From positions 1 to 47,992 of the forward strand of contig OUQQ01000078.1 in assembly GCA_900404475.1 (NCBI GenBank): a DNA stretch of 47,992 nt. The letters are read 5' to 3'. How positions within the stretch are numbered: the stretch's first letter is position 1; the number at the start of each line of letters is the position of its first letter. Of this stretch, positions 44,332-47,992 are shown piece by piece. Under the pieces are notes generated by a model, which saw only the letters and a list, made by a program, of their open reading frames with translations, was not told where the DNA came from and searched no databases. Origin of the DNA: Spongospora subterranea. Lineage: Eukaryota > Endomyxa > Phytomyxea > Plasmodiophorida > Plasmodiophoridae. The translations under genes were made by a program, and so were the position numbers.

Positions 44332-46606
44332 TTAAAACTCGGCAAATGGATCCTGATCAAGGATGACATCAGCTGGGACTTCGGCGGAATCAGGAAAGTG
44401 GTCAAAGTTGCGAGTGTCGTCGTCACTTCGAACTTTGGGGACGAAAGGTGTTAACATCTTGCGATTGTACAGTTTCGTCCAGTTGATATTGGCAAACCAC
44501 TTGTGACGTTTGATATCCTCAACGCCGTTCTTCAAGTTTCCTAGCCGATTCGTGATATCTGGTGTAAGCAGACGAGATATCAAATCCTGAAGTTCACGTT
44601 AATCATTGACTTGATACACTAGTTGCCGAAACGAAACCACCTTAGCGTGACGGTTGAAATGGGCGGGATAATCGATCCGCCCCGCTAAGATTTTCTGATA
44701 GATACCCATTGGATCATCATCAACAAACGGTGGCGCGCCAGCAAGCATTTCAAATATGAGAATGCCGAGAGCCCACCAATCAACAGGTTTCCCATGGCCC
44801 TTGTTGAGTAAAATCTCGGGGGCAATGTACTCTGGGGTACCGCATAGCGTCCACGTTCGGAACTCAACCTACTTGAATGTCAGAACAGTAAGTTCATCGT
44901 CATTAAAAAATAACCTTTTTGGCAAATCCAAAATCCGTCATCTTGATATTGCCTTTAGAGTCAAGAAGAAGATTTTCAGGTTTCAAATCTCTGTACACTA
45001 CATCCTTTGAATGCAGATACTGGAAAATCAATACAATCTGTGCGGCATAGAAGCAGGACGAATCGTTATTGAACCGTCCAGCCCTACGAAGATGGGTAAA
45101 GAATTCCCCTCCAACTACATATTCCATTGCGAGATAAAGGTATTTATTGTCCTGCCACAAAATTTGGAAAGGGGAATGGAAAACGACAATGAGATTTACC
45201 TGGAATGATGCGAACATATTAACAATAAAAGGATGATTAATTGCTTGTAAAATTGTCTTCTCCGACATTATATGATCAACTTGTTTTAAACGCAGAATTT
45301 CAGCTTTCTTCAAAATCTTTATGGCGTAATATTTTCCGGACGGTAAGTGCTTTGAGAACCGAACACGCCCGAATGATCCCGTTCCCAAAGTTTCCCGAAG
45401 TTCGAAATCCGATAGCTTCCATAATTTCTTCAACGCCGCAAGAGCTTCAATAGATCCAGCTTTGCCAAGAGATTCCTTAAGCTCTAATATACGTGTGAAT
45501 AATCTGACAACCCTGGTTAGAGAATATATACCTAATCTAAATAGGTCATCCATTCGGCGTAAGCCGTTCCTTCCTCCAAACACCGACATGGAATTGCCCG
45601 AGAACATACATGAACTATGATAGGCTCGAGCTGGTGGGACAGCTGTGGAGGTAATGAGACGGGTCCACTCCTAAGTACATAATTAACAGCCATAAAAATG
45701 ATAAACAGCGGTCGTCCAACCTTGGTCACGGTATCAAGTAGATTGAGATCATTAAAGCACCAAGTACCGTTCCATCCACCAAACACAACCATTCTTCTGT
45801 CGAACGCCACAGCAGAATGGCCCCACCTCCCCGCTGGAGAGATCCCTTGTAATTGCGGTTGGTGCCATTGATATGTCGATATATCATAGTAATGGACGTC
45901 GTTAAAGTAACCATTGTGGCTTTTGCCACCGAAGATATAGATCCGGTTATCAATCCCCACCGCGGAATGGTGGTTACGAGGTGTTGGTGATTTAGGAGGA
46001 TTTAGTAGAGTCCAAGTCCAGGTGGTGGTATCGAGCGAGTACAAATCATTCAAGAATTCGTATTCGGCACTTTGCCCTCCAAAAACGTAGGCAACTTTAT
46101 CGATTACAGTCTACGAACAGTTGAGGTCTCGTCAAATGTTGACTGGGATAATGCAGCTTACGACTGTGTGTCGCTCGCGAGCGCTGGGCGGTTTTCCGGT
46201 TGTCTCGACCTTTCTCCAGCTGCTTGTTTCAAGATTCAGCTCATAGACTTCATTAGACAATCTGCCATATTCACTTCCGCCTAACAGAGAAAGCCAATGG
46301 CGCAACGTAAAACTTCAACCAACAAATTAAAAAATTGAAAACCGCACCGAAGACGATGAAACTATTTCCGACAATGAAGACTGCGTGATTTTCCCGCGCC
46401 GGAGGAATAAATCCACCCGTGACGGTCATCTCTTTCCATTGACCGTCGCCTTTCATATTGACAGTAAAAACGTCGTCGAGAACGGATGACGATCCTCTGC
46501 CACCGTACACGACGATGGTTGAGTCCCACGCCGCTTCCCGATGCGAATTACGCAAAGGCGGAGCGGTGCCTCGATTTCGCTCCTCAACCCATTCCATGGC
46601 GGCCAA
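44332..46606 (-). CDS. Kelch-repeat propeller fused to a PKA-like AGC kinase (636 aa)
   Basis: Eight exons join in phase: 46606-46348, 46280-46162, 46110-45721, 45670-45532, 45483-45200, 45151-44915, 44868-44641, 44586-44332; introns are 46-67 nt. Residues 1 to about 300 form six Kelch blades, each with a double Gly (VVYGGRG, IVFGGSE, YVFGGQS, YIFGGKS, VVFGGWN, SVFGGRN). The frame continues from [16 protein letters not shown] into a complete AGC kinase of the PKA catalytic type: [52 protein letters not shown], and a C-terminal hydrophobic motif FAEF at the last residues. ATG 46597 inside GCCGCCATGG has a near-ideal start context. No ATG separates the last Kelch blade from the kinase except ATG 45553 inside that blade. 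Two overlapping genes remain possible. Confidence 0.82.
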
Positions 46607-47992
46607 TGGCTGTCAGCGTCGGCGATGAAGCTGCGAGAACCAACGTCGTCGTCGTGCAATCGTCTGGGGGTAAAGAGTGTGACAGGATAATTTCGCAGAC
46701 AGAACCCAGGCACACTTACACAGACAGAATGCGCTCACTGATCAACATGTGACGTCTCACTGTGGCTTAAAGTACACCAAAGTGTATATAATCAGGATCC
46801 GTTAAGCCAAACCGATTACAGTGGAGACACCACAATCTGGGGAAAAATGGACCAGCAGTCACCGTTTGGCATTTATGACTGGCAATTTTGTGTATTCGCA
46901 GACATTAACTTGGCAAGATCATTACTTCCAACGTTTAGATAGACTGGTTGAGTAACAACTCAACAAAGTCCCGTTGAACAAAATAATTTCAAATTTAGCG
47001 ACAGCAAACTCCGAGCTCTGTTAAAAACCTTGATCGTTATCTGTCAGGCTATGTTGCAATTGCATCAGAATCGACACACGTGCCAGGTTCGATTGATGGG
47101 GAAGACCAGACTGCAAGAAATTCTAGTCCAAACACGGCCTGGGCATACCTCCAAATCGAACAACATCAATTGACGAGTGGACGGTGATTTCATATCTGTA
47201 CTAAAAAGATCCTCACAAACCGTCTCATCCTTGCTGAAACAAAAAACCTTTCTTTAAAAAATGGTATAGGAGAACAGAAAACCGCAAAACTAACTGTGAT
47301 TGATGTCAAGCTTCGCGAGATAGAGGATGCAGCTCGAACCGGAATACTGAAACCACTTCTATGCTACACAGAGCAGTCAAGAACACTGTAAACAACTATG
47401 CAGATTAAGCCGTTAATCAGAACACGGTCCTGAAGACAACTTTACTCGTACCGTAGATGTTGAATTCTTTAACAATTTCGAAGTATTCCTGCTTAATCAC
47501 GGAAATTTCACTTGATTTGTTTAAGAGTAAAATTGTCTTTAGGACCTTGTTCTAATTAACGGCTTGATCTGCAAAGTTTCTTTAACGTGTTCTTGAGTGC
47601 TCTATCTATGTAGTTCCAGACAGTTCAAAGTCGTTTTGATGTCTAATTTTTGCCCAAACGACGGCGATATTTCCAGGAGAAGAAGCTTAAGGGTAATTGT
47701 GGGTCAACGAAGGTCGTCAGCCCGGCAACTTTAGATTAACGTTGGGGTGCTGAACAACTTTTCCAGAGCAACAGATGTTCCGAAATTACTACACCAGGTC
47801 AATGGCAAATCCATCGTTGAAGGACAGAACACTGGTTGGTTCAGTAATTAAAACAGCTGCCCCATTTTAGAAAATCAGTCAAAATCGTCCAAGCTTCGTC
47901 GGATCTCCAGTAAAAATTTCCAGAGTTCGTGTGTAACACATTCTCTCTGATTAGCGGGTCACTCCACAGGGTGGTCGATAATGTGATGTGAT
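46607..47992. other. Non-coding end of the window
   Basis: No convincing frame, splice-joined or not, is visible apart from a short overlapping frame at 46486-46752. The region upstream of the Kelch-kinase gene presumably includes its promoter. It contains one fold-back repeat (47371-47602). Confidence 0.45.
47371..47602. repeat. Imperfect inverted duplication (about 77-bp arms)
   Basis: Arm 47371-47447 (containing AAGCCGTTAAT and GGTCCTGAAGACAA) and arm 47525-47602 (the complements, with about one mismatch in eight) surround a 77-nt spacer. The arms are non-coding. Confidence 0.75.

Overview
This is eukaryotic nuclear DNA from a compact, intron-rich protist genome. Genes are broken by many GT-AG introns, mostly 30 to 60 nt and some as short as about 26 to 34 nt, and intergenic gaps are short. 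The gene set (Nup98, Emg1/Nep1, Sed5-type syntaxin, RBM25-like splicing factor, TALE homeodomain, PKA-like kinase, TKL kinase with PH and FYVE-like modules, OSCA/TMEM63-like channel, sigma-like GST, ankyrin protein) fits a free-living or parasitic protist. The OSCA-like channel and the TKL/PH architecture look most like a heterotrophic stramenopile (oomycete relative), but this is an inference without database support. TAA, TAG and TGA all end convincing genes, so the code appears standard. Layout: 1-2.7 kb is repeat-rich (a 0.94 kb element with long terminal inverted repeats, then an inverted pair of ankyrin-like fragments). 2.7-15.8 kb is gene-dense: an unrecognised coiled protein, an ankyrin protein with a C-terminal prenylation-like box, Nup98, GST, a Ser-rich unknown and, on the minus strand, a large multipass channel. 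15.8-27.6 kb is a gene-poor island with fold-back repeats, broken or unplaceable coding segments and one convincing intact gene, a membrane-anchored Fe(II)/2-oxoglutarate-type oxygenase. 27.6-37 kb is again dense: a very large PH/FYVE-like/TKL kinase/PH protein, Nep1, Sed5 and an RGS-globin chimera. 37-41.3 kb is a second poorly coding stretch with a 57-bp tandem repeat and a probable pseudogene. 41.4-46.6 kb holds the RBM25-like gene, a TALE homeodomain gene and a Kelch-repeat/PKA-like kinase fusion. The last 1.4 kb is non-coding with another fold-back. The most interesting points are three domain fusions (Kelch to an AGC/PKA kinase, RGS to globin, and a PH domain interrupted by a FYVE-like zinc finger upstream of a TKL kinase). 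I also point to the extremely short introns, the scattered fold-back inverted duplications concentrated in gaps, and two assembly scars where a single N separates near-identical direct repeats (384 and 233 nt) that would otherwise be mistaken for exon duplications. Exon boundaries were derived by hand from re-joining reading frames in phase; none has transcript support here.
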